From Corydoras sp. C115 (taxonomy: Eukaryota; Chordata; Actinopteri; Siluriformes; Callichthyidae), in NCBI GenBank assembly GCA_019802505.1, contig JAFMOC010000235.1:340501-404500 (forward strand): 64,000 nucleotides of DNA, given 5' to 3'. A model generated the notes under the pieces. That model saw nothing but the letters and a program-made list of their open reading frames with translations, was not told the DNA's origin and made no database searches. The translations under genes and the position numbers were made by a program. Positions 1 through 11,367 of this stretch are shown here, piece after piece (the stretch's first letter is position 1; each line of letters opens with the position of its first letter).

Positions 1-2022
1 GGGTGAAAGAAAGTGAAGGATGTAATTAACTGCTTTGCTGAAGTGAATGAACTTTTCAGACAGAATATCATGGAAATGTGCCTTTAGTCATCTATGATCC
101 ACTATTACGCATGTGATTTCTCTTACTCTATCACTTTCAGCTTCTCTCTCACTTTATCTCTCTTCATATATCTCACATTGCTAGTACTTTATACAAAAAA
201 AAATGGTTTTGCAGTTTTTTATCCCTCCTTGATTAAAAGTTGTATTTTTAAAGTAGCATCTGTCAGAATCAAATGTATCAATTCTACATATGCTCAGTAC
301 TAACGTACCTAAAAAGACACGTAGAAGTGCACACGCAGCACCCATGGACCCTGTGATTGCCTTATCTGAGGACCAACAGTGGCGCTAGCAAACCTCAGCA
401 CCTTTCAATCTCTGGGTTGGAAGAAGACTTTATTGGGCAGAGTGATTGCTCAAGCGCAATGTGGGACCTTTGCTCTAGGACTGATGCTCAGTATGAGGTA
501 GAAGGGTTTACTTATGTGACATGTCAAATAAGTAAGCCTGCTATCAAGTCAACCTTAAGACTGCCAACTGGTCCATCACTGAGAACAACACAGATAAGAT
601 AAAGCAGAGCACAGCTGCTAAGAATATATAGACTGGATGTATTCAGCCTGAAAATGACACGCAGAGATTTAAAATGAACAGTGTCAGGACAGTGTTAGCT
701 TTGTCTTGCATTCTATTTATTGTTGATTGTTCTAAATTTGATGCCCTCCACATAACTCACTATTGTTAAAAAAAAAAAAGGAAATGTCGCCTTGTTTTTT
801 TTAAGCATTGCAACATGCCTGGACACACTTCCCTCATGATTCACAGTTGAACAATTCCGTCAACTAAGCTGACGCATGGACGCAATGCAGAACCGAGTAC
901 TTCACAACATGTGGTTCTTTCTAGAATAAATCCATGATGCTAAACTTCGATACAAAGATTTATTCAGCATATACTTTAAAATAGAGTAGATATCTATTGA
1001 TAAGTAAGATTTTCCATGAACTCAGGTTACATAAGTCAGATGGAAGGATTAGTGAACATCATACATAAAGTGAGGGGGTAATAACGATATATAAATATAT
1101 AAAATCCATATAGCAATAAAATCCTCTTTGACATAATTGCAGGTACAATAACTATTACACGCATGACCTAAAGAACTGTCACTGATAACAAATCAAATCT
1201 GATCCGTAATCCATTTCCATCATGAGATCATTAATGACTCTTAAGTATGATCTTGATGAATTAGATTTTTTAAAATTATATTTAAATTCTAAAATTTTTA
1301 TTAAATTCTTTAAAATGATAAAAATATTCCCTTGATTTTGTAAAAGTTTTAGGTTTTAATTTTTCTCACAGTATTTTCAGGTTAGTAATTAAGAAGTTAC
1401 GGGCCATTGAAATTTGTGATTCTTTATTTTTACTTAATAAAAGTGACACAGGGCTCATAGATTATTACTTTATCCTTTTACAGTCGGTTGTTAATATTGT
1501 TATCCAGTTTATATGATACATGGTAATTTAATATGACAGAACAATGGTTGACTAGTTTAGTGAATGTAGGTGTCACACCGCCATTTAACACACAATATAT
1601 ATTTATCTGTCAAGGACAATGTTTGATAATGGTACAATGTAAATGTAGCTGTAGTATGAATCCTGTAGTATTAGTTTCCCAGTTATTACAGCTCTTATTT
1701 AGGAGGACAATTTATTACTCAGCCTGTGAAACTGCTTCTGTCCCCCACTGTCACCTCAAGAATTGACAAAGTACATAATCACTCACCAATTTGATTAAAA
1801 GTTTAAAACTAAATTTAAAAAGAAAATAAGAAATTTGAAGCTGTCATTTAAACATCTTGTAAACTATTCATTTACTTTTCTTCAGAATTCACCCTAAAAC
1901 ACATTTTGTGACATTAATGTTCTTTAAGTCAGGGTTTTGAACGTGAATTGGAATTTAAGAACCTATAAATCATTCATTATTACATAACGGTCCGCACCAT
2001 GTTTTAAGTTTTCATGACTTAC
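1..2022 (-). other. abca1 intron 3 (partial)
   Basis: This AT-rich DNA lies downstream of the abca1 exon 3 donor. I looked on the minus strand for the next exon (the human equivalent begins with HFPNKAMPSAGT-like residues) and saw nothing convincing. Short open frames here have no recognisable protein features. Confidence 0.7.
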
Positions 2023-2966
2023 ATTCATGTTGTTCATATGGAGGGTAGTTAAGTCTTACTGCAATCAGGATGAAGAAGATGAAGAGGGGCCACACAATCT
2101 CGATCAGCAACTGAAACTACATAATGCAAACACAGAGTGGACAAAGACATGGGGCAATTAAAGCATCATCATTTTATTGTAAGTCCCTCATCCCCTTTAA
2201 ATATAAATGTTTAATGCTAATATTGTGTTTAGATGAATGTCACATATTCAATCCTACAGATTAAATTCCTGCCACGATTAAACTGTTATTGCAGAATGTC
2301 TTTATTACTAATTATTATCAATGCTTTAGTTATACATCTAAACCAAATTTCCAGAATTAGGAAGCATGAATGCAGCATAAACACTGACATTTTATAATGT
2401 CAGTGAACATTTTGTGTTGTTCAATAGTAAATATATACTAAATGTATGTTTACTATTTTCCATGATGCTAATGAATTGCACACCAACACAGAAGTATCTT
2501 TTATATCAGTACCAAAGAAAGGCAATATCATTTGGCCAGCTGCTGGAAAAACATATGGCTTAGCTTTATTATGTTTTGAATAGAAACCAGATTTTTTCTT
2601 AAAACCAGGTCTTAATGTTACCAGTTCAGAGTGGTTATTTTGGATTTTTTAATATATATATACATAGGTATCTAAATTGTCAATGATCTAAATCAGTGAT
2701 GGACATAATACACAATTCATTAAAACAAAATTTTAATTTCCCAATCCTTTATATTAGTCCATAATCTTCCGTATGTAGTTTAATTTCATTAATTGAACTT
2801 GTCAGTAAAGTAATGTTACATTAAACACCAAATTGTCTTTAGTTTATGCACAAGATGTTTGTTAAAAAGAAGGGAACTAACACAGAATTAACAAACTTAC
2901 TGTCTGACGTCTTCTATAAGTAAAATTCTTCCATAGCAGCAGGCCCAGCTGAGTGGAGATGGACAT
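2023..2966 (-). CDS. abca1: abca1, 5' coding exons 2-3 (partial gene)
   Basis: ABCA1 is the plasma-membrane ABC transporter that exports cholesterol and phospholipid to apolipoprotein A-I. Only the N-terminus is in the window. Coding exon 2 is 2966-2901: the ATG at 2966-2964 opens 22 codons reading MSISTQLGLLLWKNFTYRRR then QT, matching the human cytosolic start, and is followed by a GTAAGT donor. Exon 3 is 2116-2023 (94 nt, phase 0 to phase 1). It encodes the first membrane segment (IEIVWPLFIFFILIAV) and then RLNYPPYEQHE, again followed by GTAAGT. The intron between them is 2117-2900. The next exon is not visible in 1-2022, so intron 3 runs off the left edge. The gene is transcribed divergently from slc44a1, the same neighbour and orientation as in human. 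Which teleost paralogue (a or b) this is cannot be decided from 53 residues. Confidence 0.93.
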
Positions 2967-3008
2967 CTTCACTCAGGTTCTCTTCGTGCTGCTTGCTGCA
3001 GCTCTTAA

Positions 3009-5136
3009 CTGCAATGACACACGTGAGAAGCAGCTGGAGTAAGAAAGGGTTTCCAAGTGCAACCAACAAAGCAGCTCTAAAGTCCAGGTCAATGTGCAGC
3101 CGTCTATCCTAAGCCGTTCTCTCACGTCTTCTGCCTTCCCGGTCCATACATATTCTGTCCCGTTCTCCTTTTTAAACCACCCACCTCAGGATTCCCAGAA
3201 TTCACAGCATTGGAGTTTGCTGTAGGTGGAATTTATTTTGCAGGTATTTTCACAGCTCAATGCCCCCCTGCTGCCACCGCCCAGGCAGACCAGGTAACTG
3301 CACATGCAACTGCTGCCTTTGATCAGTCATCTTTGAAACGTGACGATTGGATGGGAGCCTGTTGTTCTATGCTAATGCATAACAACAACAGGCTGTATAA
3401 GGGCTGATGTGTGAGCTTTATCCATCATTGTCTCCGTCTGTCTTCTTTGACTCAATCAGATTCCTGCATGAGATAAGATTACTGCTGTATGTTTTAATTG
3501 TAGGGGACACAGATTGGCAATTAATCAATGGCCAAGGTAACTTCAGTAAAATTTAGGATTCTTATGTGTGATGATCATGTGCCAATTTATTTATCAAAGC
3601 AATAAAACTAAATGTAGCATTTAATGTTCTTTCTCTCAAATCCATTGCTATGATTTTAAATGCATTTTAGATGTCCTCTAAAATTTTTTTTTTTTCAGTT
3701 CCTACCTACAAATATCGTATTAAGATTTCTCTAAGAAAACTGTATCCTGTGCACATTTGGGAATTGAGCAACACATGGTTGAAATTAACTTTTGCTTTCA
3801 GATTTGTTTATAGAGTAAAGTACATTAAACTTTACATTAAGGTTAGAAACAGTTTACATCGTTATGTATACCATAGTATGCCATTATTTTTGCCTCTTGT
3901 TTTTGTAGATGGGACTCTACAAATAACAGGAACCACTGCAACATAAATGACACGTAACCAGGTAAGAGAATTCAGAATATAGGTATTGAAGGCTATGAAA
4001 GAGAGAATAATCACATAACCATTCAGCCAGCTCATTTATTTACCAGCTGCATGGCATTTGGAGTGAATTCAAAGACAGTGAACTGGGTTCCATTTAAACA
4101 AGCAAAAAATGTATTACACTTTTTAGACTTCAGTCTTCTGCTGCCTTTTTCATTCAGATCTATGGAAGTCAGGCTGTTCTGTTGCTTAATACAGGTATAG
4201 CTTTGATGTGGTTTCCGCTGGGCTTTTTGGAGTTCTATATCAAATAACAAGAGTTAACTGAACGTTTGACTCTTAATGTCAACCTAACCTAATCATTTTT
4301 GGTGTTGTAATTTGTTAAAAAAAAAAAAAAAAAAAGTTGTTATTTTCTTGGTAACAACTGCAGCTTACACTTCTTTCAAGCAATGAAATGATTTTCACTG
4401 AGGCTAAAATGCAAATACTTTCCTATAATGGACAAGTTCCATGCCATGTAAAATGTTCTTTAAGAACTAAAAAAAGATTCTGACCATGAAGAACAAGAAC
4501 TAACTGTAAAGTAAAAAGTAATATTATTATTTAAACATTGCTCTAAAGTTTGAAAGTCTGTGGTGGAGTGGGGGCTCGATCATCCAAACATCGTACAATC
4601 GTACAAACAAAAGGTTTTAATATAATTTCGACACTGTACACGCAAATGGCTCAGATGGGACACGGTATGAGAACAATAGTTTAAAATGTCCCAAAAAACA
4701 AAGTGTCTAGAAAAACAAAATAAACTGAAAATGTCAGTCTAATCTGCCTCAGTTCGCTGAGTCTCAGTCATGAAACATGAAAAAGAAAGAGCAGTGATTG
4801 TTTCTAAAGTTAAATAAAATGTCAGATTTTATTCAACTTTAAATAATGTAATGCAGTGTGATGTCGAAACGTTATTTTAGAAATAAAAGTACACAAGGAA
4901 TGGTGTAATTATGTTTACAGGGTTTTACATCTTAACTGCCACGAAGCTTTTCTTTGAGTAAAAGTCCAAAAAAAGGTGAAAAGAGTTGAAAACGTTTGCG
5001 ACGCGGCAACTTGTTGTTTTGTCGTGTGTTTTTCCAAGTCTTTAAACTAACCGGTTTATCTTTAAACTTCAGTTTCAATTTGTTTCATTAAACGCGCCGG
5101 TTTACAGAGCAGATAAAACAGAAAGTCAGGTTCTAC
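3009..5136 (-). other. abca1 intron 1 (predicted)
   Basis: This is the stretch between predicted exon 1 and exon 2. It contains a poly-A run near 4317-4335 and a short hairpin at 3358-3392. There is no SINE and no coding feature I can support. Confidence 0.5.
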
Positions 5137-5228
5137 CTTTAGGGTTTAGTGTCGGACATTCGCTGTGTTTCCGTCTGCAGTGGATTAAAAGTCTCTGTTC
5201 GTCTAAAGCCAGCGTCTCGCTGGAGAAA
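5137..5228 (-). other. abca1: abca1 non-coding exon 1 (predicted)
   Basis: The exon is placed from a TATA-like box at 5260-5253 (minus strand TTATAAGG), which puts the start site about 25-30 nt downstream near 5228, and from a splice donor AAAG|GTAGAA ending the exon at 5137. No in-frame long ORF is present, as expected for a 5' UTR exon. It would splice to exon 2, whose 5' UTR acceptor is probably TCATTGCAG with the exon beginning at 3008, giving an intron 1 of about 2.1 kb. Start site and acceptor are inferred, not seen in transcript data. Confidence 0.55.
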
Positions 5229-5252
5229 AGCATCTGTTCCGCTCACTGCAGA

Positions 5253-5288
5253 CCTTATAACGCTGAGCCCAGGGGTTACTCCCGGTCA
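5253..5288 (-). promoter_or_regulatory. abca1: abca1 core promoter: LXR DR4 element and TATA box
   Basis: On the minus strand, TGACCGGGAGTAACCC (5288-5273) is a direct repeat with a 4-nt spacer, of the kind bound by LXR/RXR. From knowledge of the human gene, its ABCA1 DR4 is TGACCGATAGTAACCT, and it is likewise followed by CTG(G/C)GCTC and then a TATA box. Here the TATA-like TTATAAGG follows 12 nt after the DR4. Order and orientation match mammals, and the spacing is slightly shorter. Confidence 0.72.
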
Positions 5289-5290
5289 CT

Positions 5291-5291
<1 letters not shown>

Positions 5292-5345
<54 letters not shown>
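5292..5345. repeat. (GT)n microsatellite beside the abca1 DR4
   Basis: About 27 GT units start 3 nt beyond the DR4 element. On the abca1 strand it is (CA)n immediately upstream of the core promoter. Confidence 0.97.
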
Positions 5346-5348
<3 letters not shown>

Positions 5349-5581
5349 CGCTTACCCATCAACTTCAAAACAAACTTAAAGCAATTAAACTGCAGTGGTT
5401 CTGGTCACTTTAAAAGAAGCCTCTCTGATTCCTGAGGAGTTCTTGGCTGGTGGTGCATGTGAACATGAAGAGCTTTCAATGTGCCAGTTAGATGGAGTTG
5501 TGGACAGACTCGGGTTCGAGGACAGACACTTGAGTACTGTTCGAATTATTGTCACTCAAAGTGATAGTGATCTATTTTGTG

Positions 5582-5940
5582 GGCGGCACGGTGGCTTAGT
5601 GGTTAGCGCTCCTCTCAGTGCTATAGAGTGTGTTTGTGTGAGTTCGCCTCTCAGCACTAGGGATTCCCGGTTTGAATCCCCATCTGGGTGGAGTTTCCAT
5701 GTTCTCCCCATGTCCGCGTGGGTTTCCTCCGGGTTCTCTGGATTCCTCCCACAGTCCAAATGTGTATGTGTGCGTGTCTGTGTGAGTAAGTGTGCGTGTC
5801 TGTGTGAGTAAGTGTGTGCCCAGCGATAGATTGGCGCCCTGTCCTGGGTGTATCTGCCCAGCGCCCGAAACGTTCTCCCCTGGATGGGCATGGGGAACCC
5901 CCCTGCGACCCTAATATAGGATAAAGTGGAAGATAAAGGA
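5582..5940 (+). mobile_element. tRNA-derived SINE (V-SINE-like), rearranged copy
   Basis: This is the high-copy SINE of the window. It has a tRNA-like head with A box TGGCTTAGTGG and B box GGTTTGAATCC, the conserved middle with GTGGGTTTCCTCCGGGTTCTC, and an end near GATAAAG..GATAA. In this copy a piece of the middle region (TATAGAGTGTGTTTGTGTGAG) interrupts the head after CCTCTCAGTGC, before the head resumes. Imperfect target duplication: GATCTATTTTG before, GATCTAGTTTG after. Confidence 0.85.
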
Positions 5941-8900
5941 TGGATCTAGTTTGCCTACTACAAACAGAGGAAGTTGTCCTCCACATTAAACCCATCAATG
6001 CAGTTAAACACACATATACACACACTAAGCCCGGAGCGATGGGTAGACCGTGGCGTCCCGGAGCGACTGGGGTTAGATGGATTGTCCAAGGGCAGTTTAA
6101 CCATATTTGGTGGGACTAGGAATCCAACTAGGTACTTTAAGTCACAAGGCTGGTTCCTTAACAATTTTGTTTGTTGGTTCCAAACAGAATTTTATCATGC
6201 ACTTTAATAAATGTTTGTTTTATACAATTTCTTAACCTTTTCTTCTGATTTAAGATGCAGTGGAATGGTTTTGGAATGGAAATAATTCAAAGAAATCTAG
6301 TTGAATCCCCATCCTTTATCTATAATTAATATGTCCTATAACATGTCTCTTGAGTTATATATCCCAAATATAATCACACACTGTTTACTAATCAATGAAA
6401 GAAATGCCTCAGTTTTTAGGTAAGCAATTTGAAGCAATTAATCATCATCACCGTGAGCTTATCATTGTTCATTATCATATAAGGCATTAGATCACTCTGT
6501 ATCACCCTTCCTCAATTTGATCCACTAGCCTCATTATATTCTGTATGTGTATGTGGGGGCGTTGAGGATTCTACATCCTATATGGGTAAAAACAAGAAGT
6601 CACGTCTCGTTATCATTAAATTAAGGAGTTTCATTTACTTTCATCACCATATGTGCATATAATCGCAGTTTAGGAAAGGCTCATTTCTGTTCCAACATGA
6701 TTGAGTCTTTAGAGTAAAAATAATAAACAACATTGAACAGTGGGTTTCATGTGGATGAACTTGCTAGAAGGTGGAACAAGCTTGAAAACTGATGGTCGAT
6801 ACAGTGTCTTATTTTATTTAGGCTTTCCTATTTGCTAAAGTTGTTAGTGGCATGATTGGTAATCCCTTATCTCATTAGGAATCCCTTCCTTTCAATTTAA
6901 GATTACATTTTTATTGTTAAACATAATTAAAATTCTGGTAATAAGCATTATTTTCAACATTAATACGATTGTTTGTTCAGGAAATACCTTGTAATTACTC
7001 TGCTGAATAACTCATTGTGGTCCCTTTTTAAAGGGATTATAGTCCAAAACATACTAATCTCATTTACATAAATCTGAGGCCAGAGAAAAGGCTGTGTTAT
7101 GTCACATGCTCTAAATCTGATGTCATAGCACAGGGTGTTCACAGGAAGTCAGAAGTTACAGTACAAGATAAAATAAAATTCCAAAATAAGGTAATATTGG
7201 GAAAAGCAAACAGCCTCTGCATGCTCAGTCTGCTCAGCCAATCAGAAGCTGTGCTGTCAATTCCAGTAAACACCACTAGGAAACATTAAGCAATCTTTTT
7301 TTCAAATATCTTAATATGTGGTTGATATCAAGGCCAAGGCGTATAGAAAGGCCTAGTCAGCAGGTTACTGCTCATTTTGGTACTTATTTGATAAACATTT
7401 CAGCTTTATGTTAAATATGTTGAGGCCAAAAAATAATCAGAACAAAAACCCGGAGTTGTGAGTTTTAATCAGCAGTCTGATCTTTGGTCTGTGGCTCTTT
7501 ATTTATACATTTAAAAGCAAACATATTAACGGTATTATTATTTTCACTGACAACAAATAAATCTATTAACAATAGGGTCCCTATTGTGAACCAGTTACAC
7601 CCTCACTTTTGTCCGCCGGAGGTTCTATGTACAGAGTCCTGTTGAACACCAATAACAGTAATGCACTACTTTATCCAATTATTGTGTCCTCAGATACATC
7701 ATTAGCATAATGATAATTTTAGTAAAGAGTTTTTAGTTTATTTGTTTTATTCATAATGTTTAAAAAAATATATAAAGAAGTAAATGGGAAAATGAATCTC
7801 TTTGGTTGTGCATCGTGGTATTTTCACTTACAGGAGGAGTGAGGAGTATGTGGTTGTGCGTGCGTGTGTGTGTGTGTGGGGGGGGGGTGCAAATTATAGC
7901 AAATCCCAGCAAATTATAACAAACTATCTGAACTTTAAAAGCAGGAAATTTGTTAGTATTTAATTGTGAATGCAAAAATGTACACAGAATTCTAAGTTAA
8001 GACAGAAAGACAAGTTGTATTTAAAACTGTTTGAATTAATTGTTTATTGTTTTTTTTTTTTTGTTTTTTTTTTTTTTTTTTTTTTTTTTTAGCAATTTGA
8101 GTCTACCAGACACACCAAAGGTATTTACCAGATTTCTTTGTGTTGTTTTTGTTTGTTTTGTTCATGGATGAAATCATGAATACTTTGTCAGGGTGTATTT
8201 ATGCGTTTCCATGATGATATTGTCAGAGATGCAGCTGCAGGGCAGGTACAACAGGCCGCAGCACTGAAAAGACCATTAAAAGTTGATCACATTGTGTGAA
8301 CTTCACAAAATGATTGATTTACCACGATTCATAAAACTGTGTAAAAACTGGTGGATGGCAAAATCTTGTATAATTATAAAATCTAAATATCAAACACATC
8401 CAAAATCAATAAAAAAAAATCTATATTTAGTAAGGTATTTTAAGATTCTTATAAACTGTATTTTCACCAATATAGGCTAATAATTTGTGCATTACGGACA
8501 GCACAGATTTATTATTAGGTCATGACTGCTCTCAAGCCATAGAAATATGTGGACAAAAGCAATAAGACACACCTATTGAATAATTAAATCCAGGGGTGTA
8601 AAATCAATGACTTGGCCATGCGTTGTTGACAAATGTATGCTTTTAAATTTGTGTGTACAGTTTGAGGACAGAACCTTTTGTTCCAGCATGACCCTCTACA
8701 TGAAGCAAGATCCATAAAAGCATGATTGGGTAAGTACATTGTGGAAATATGTTACATTGGCAGCTTAAATCTCTGATGTTAAACTTTTTAAACACTTTTG
8801 GAATGAACTCGAATGGAGATTGAATCAATTCATACTTTAGTGGCTGACCTTGCAAATGCTTTTCTGAATCCTATATGTGTACTGTGTAGGTGTCGTGATA

Positions 8901-9566
8901 GAAAATATAGCTACAGACTGATGATTCTTATGGTGTCTCTCTGCTGACTAATTGGATATGTGGTTGGAGCTCAGGTATTAAGATTCAATAAGAAGAAACA
9001 CAAACTCCCTAATGAGGTTGAAAGGCCTAAAACTAAACATGCATCCCTAACCCACAGTGGCACATGATGTGATGTTTTTAAAACCTCTGGGTCTGAATTT
9101 GCAAAAATAAGCAAAAGTGGTAAGCCGACACACTAGTGCTATATCTGACATCATAAATGAAATTATAGATTTTATAAATATTTCAAATTGGAAGTATTTT
9201 AAGATAAAAGCTATTTCACTAATAAGAACATAATGTTTTCAGTCTCATATTTAAGAAGCTTTGGTTTTAATAGACTTCTTTATGCATTGTGTAGTCAGAT
9301 TGCAACCTCTTACAATAATATATATGTACAGAAATAGAGTCTGGGTTTTTTTTCATGTCCTTTGTTTGATCTGTTGGATGTGACATCAGAATTATGAGAT
9401 CACTCACTACTGGCTGGGCCAATGTGGTTTCATTGATTGTACGTGATTGTCCTCTAGTGGACGAGGAAAGAACTGCAATTCAAAATTTAATACTTCCTTT
9501 GTTTACTACGACCGTTTACAGTGGTGTAAACTGGATGGAATCTGTTCATGCACTTGTAACGCCCTC
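5941..9566. other. abca1-slc44a1 intergenic DNA, no gene seen
   Basis: AT-rich DNA with a degraded poly-T tract at about 8049-8090, a GT/G-rich patch at 7858-7888 and no ORF with recognisable protein character. No splice-consistent coding exons were found on either strand. Confidence 0.6.
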
Positions 9567-9569
9567 CCA

Positions 9570-9570
<1 letters not shown>

Positions 9571-9617
<47 letters not shown>
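9571..9617. repeat. (CA)n microsatellite
   Basis: About 23 uninterrupted AC units, flanked downstream by a GC-rich segment (9640-9790). Confidence 0.97.
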
Positions 9618-9625
<8 letters not shown>

Positions 9626-10118
9626 CACACGTCAATGCTCACTCTCTCCCTGGTACAGCGGTGAACAATAGAACAATGGCTCCCTTCTCCATCACGCGTT
9701 GGCAGCTGCGTGCCACAGCCGGAGTCCACGCGTAATGCTGCACACAGGAGAAGATGAGGGAGCAGAGACGATCAGCACTGAGCGCTCAGCAGACTAAGCC
9801 CTTTTGGAGAAAGGTGGATTTACTGCTTTGTCTGGTTAACCTGCAGATATTATTACCAATAATATGAATAACTTGTTTTCATGTCCAATTTAGGAAAGTG
9901 AACTGTGAAGACATTGTTTGGCTTCTGCGGGATCGAATTGCTTTTATGGGAAAATATATATTGAGTAAAACAATTAACCCTTTGTTTCATAAAACAGTTA
10001 TAATAGTTTGAATATCGATTGTTAGGCACGTTTGCTGAACTTGTAATAGGTTTTGGAAGGTGGGAAATTTTTTTGACATGCTGGATTACCAAAAGGGACG
10101 TAAAAATGAAGTGAGAAC

Positions 10119-10120
<2 letters not shown>

Positions 10121-10163
<43 letters not shown>
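10121..10163. repeat. (TG)n microsatellite
   Basis: About 21 uninterrupted TG units. Confidence 0.97.
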
Positions 10164-10165
<2 letters not shown>

Positions 10166-10716
10166 GAAAATATAGTACCAGATTAATACATCTCTAGTAT
10201 TTTGACTTCACGCACTTAAAGTCATAATGATTTATTAAACTCTAAATCACCTAACAAGGCTATATCGTTTTTTAGAATACGGTTTAATACAGTATACGGT
10301 TTAATAATATTGTGTTGTAACAGAAGGTCTTATTGGCAGTTTTCTGATGGCTAGATCCATAGATTTTAGTAAAGACGTAAAGGAAGCATCTTTACAAATA
10401 GAGCCGAGCTGCCGCTTTTCCACTAAAGGGGCGGAGCTACAACTGTTTACACGAAATTTGAGAAGCGCTGACCGTGGTGCTTACAAATCAATGACGTCAT
10501 GGGCCGTATCAGTTGTAACTGCTGCATTTTATATCATTTGGTTAAATTGGAATATTTATAATGTGTTTTTTTAACGTTTAAGGCCAGCCTTTCTCACTAA
10601 ACTCATCCATAATACAGTTTAATACTTAACATACTGTACACATACATCCTTCATGGACTTTTAAGCAGTGGGCATCATTCATACTGGATCTGAAAAGAAA
10701 CAAATTTGCAAACACT

Positions 10717-11057
10717 CATTCATTCATTCATTATCTATTAGGGTCGCGATGGGGTTCCCCATGCCCATCCAGGGGAGAACACTTCGGGCGCTGGGCAGAT
10801 ACACCCAGGACAGGGCGCCAATCTATCACTGGGCACACACTCACTCACACAAACACACTCTATATGGGGCAATTTGGAGAACACAATTGACTTGATCCGT
10901 GTTTTTGGACTGTGGGAGGAAACCGGAGAACCCGGCGGAAACCCACGCGGACACGGGGAGAACATGGAAACTCCACCCAGATGGGGATTCGAACCGGGAA
11001 TCCCTAGTGCTGAGAGGCGAACTCACACAAACACACTCTATAGGGGGCAATTTGGAG
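10717..11057 (-). mobile_element. V-SINE-like element, minus orientation, chimeric head
   Basis: Reverse-complement copy starting with (ATTC)n and GGGTCGCGATGGGG. Flanked by a direct repeat AATTTGCAAACACT (10703-10716 and 11058-11071). Instead of the normal tRNA head, its 5' end is the element's own middle region (TATAGAGTGTGTTTGTGTGAG) joined to TTCGCCTCTCAGCAC. The 5582-5940 copy has the same junction, so the two share a rearranged source. Confidence 0.85.
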
Positions 11058-11204
11058 AATTTGCAAACACTGTTGCCTAAAATGCATAACTAGGTGCTCG
11101 GATTTACATCAATGTGACTTTTGTGAGCAGTATTTGTGTCACGGTATGTTTTTATATAGTGCATGTGACGTTCAAAGAGAGTTTATAACAAATTTGCAAA
11201 CACT

Positions 11205-11258
11205 CATTCATTCATTCATTATCTATTAGGGTCGCGGTGGGGTTCCCAACCAGGGGAG
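11205..11258 (-). mobile_element. V-SINE-like fragment (tail end only)
   Basis: Four ATTC units, then ATCTATTAGGGTCGCGGTGG, breaking off at CCAGGGGAG. This is the remnant of the duplicated SINE in unit 2 of the tandem duplication. Confidence 0.8.
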
Positions 11259-11274
11259 ATGTTTTAACTACACA

Positions 11275-11367
11275 TGTTTTTTAGTGTCCCTGCAAATATT
11301 GTAATATTGCAGCCAACCATAATCAAAATTTTGTGCATGATCAAATTAGTGTCATTCTGATCTAAAT
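11275..11367. repeat. Copy of slc44a1 intron 3 sequence
   Basis: This stretch matches 14281-14400 in slc44a1 intron 3 with a few substitutions and one internal gap of about 28 nt. Shared blocks include TTTTTTAGTGTCCCTGCAAA and ATTGCAGCCAACCATAATCA. It sits inside unit 2 of the tandem duplication, where SINE sequence is missing. Confidence 0.8.

Noticed and set aside
2959..3042. Plus-strand signal-peptide-like frame MDIFTQVLFVLLAAAL
   Set aside because: It is the reverse complement of abca1 exon 2 and its 5' UTR and stops after about 27 codons.
5395..6025. Overlapping open frames with CVCVRVCV and THTHSHRH runs
   Set aside because: They are translations of the V-SINE-like element and its GT-rich middle. 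Near-identical peptides recur at every SINE copy in the window.
9394..9735. Open frame of 113 codons with a poly-TH run
   Set aside because: Most of it is the (CA)n microsatellite translated. No protein character flanks it.
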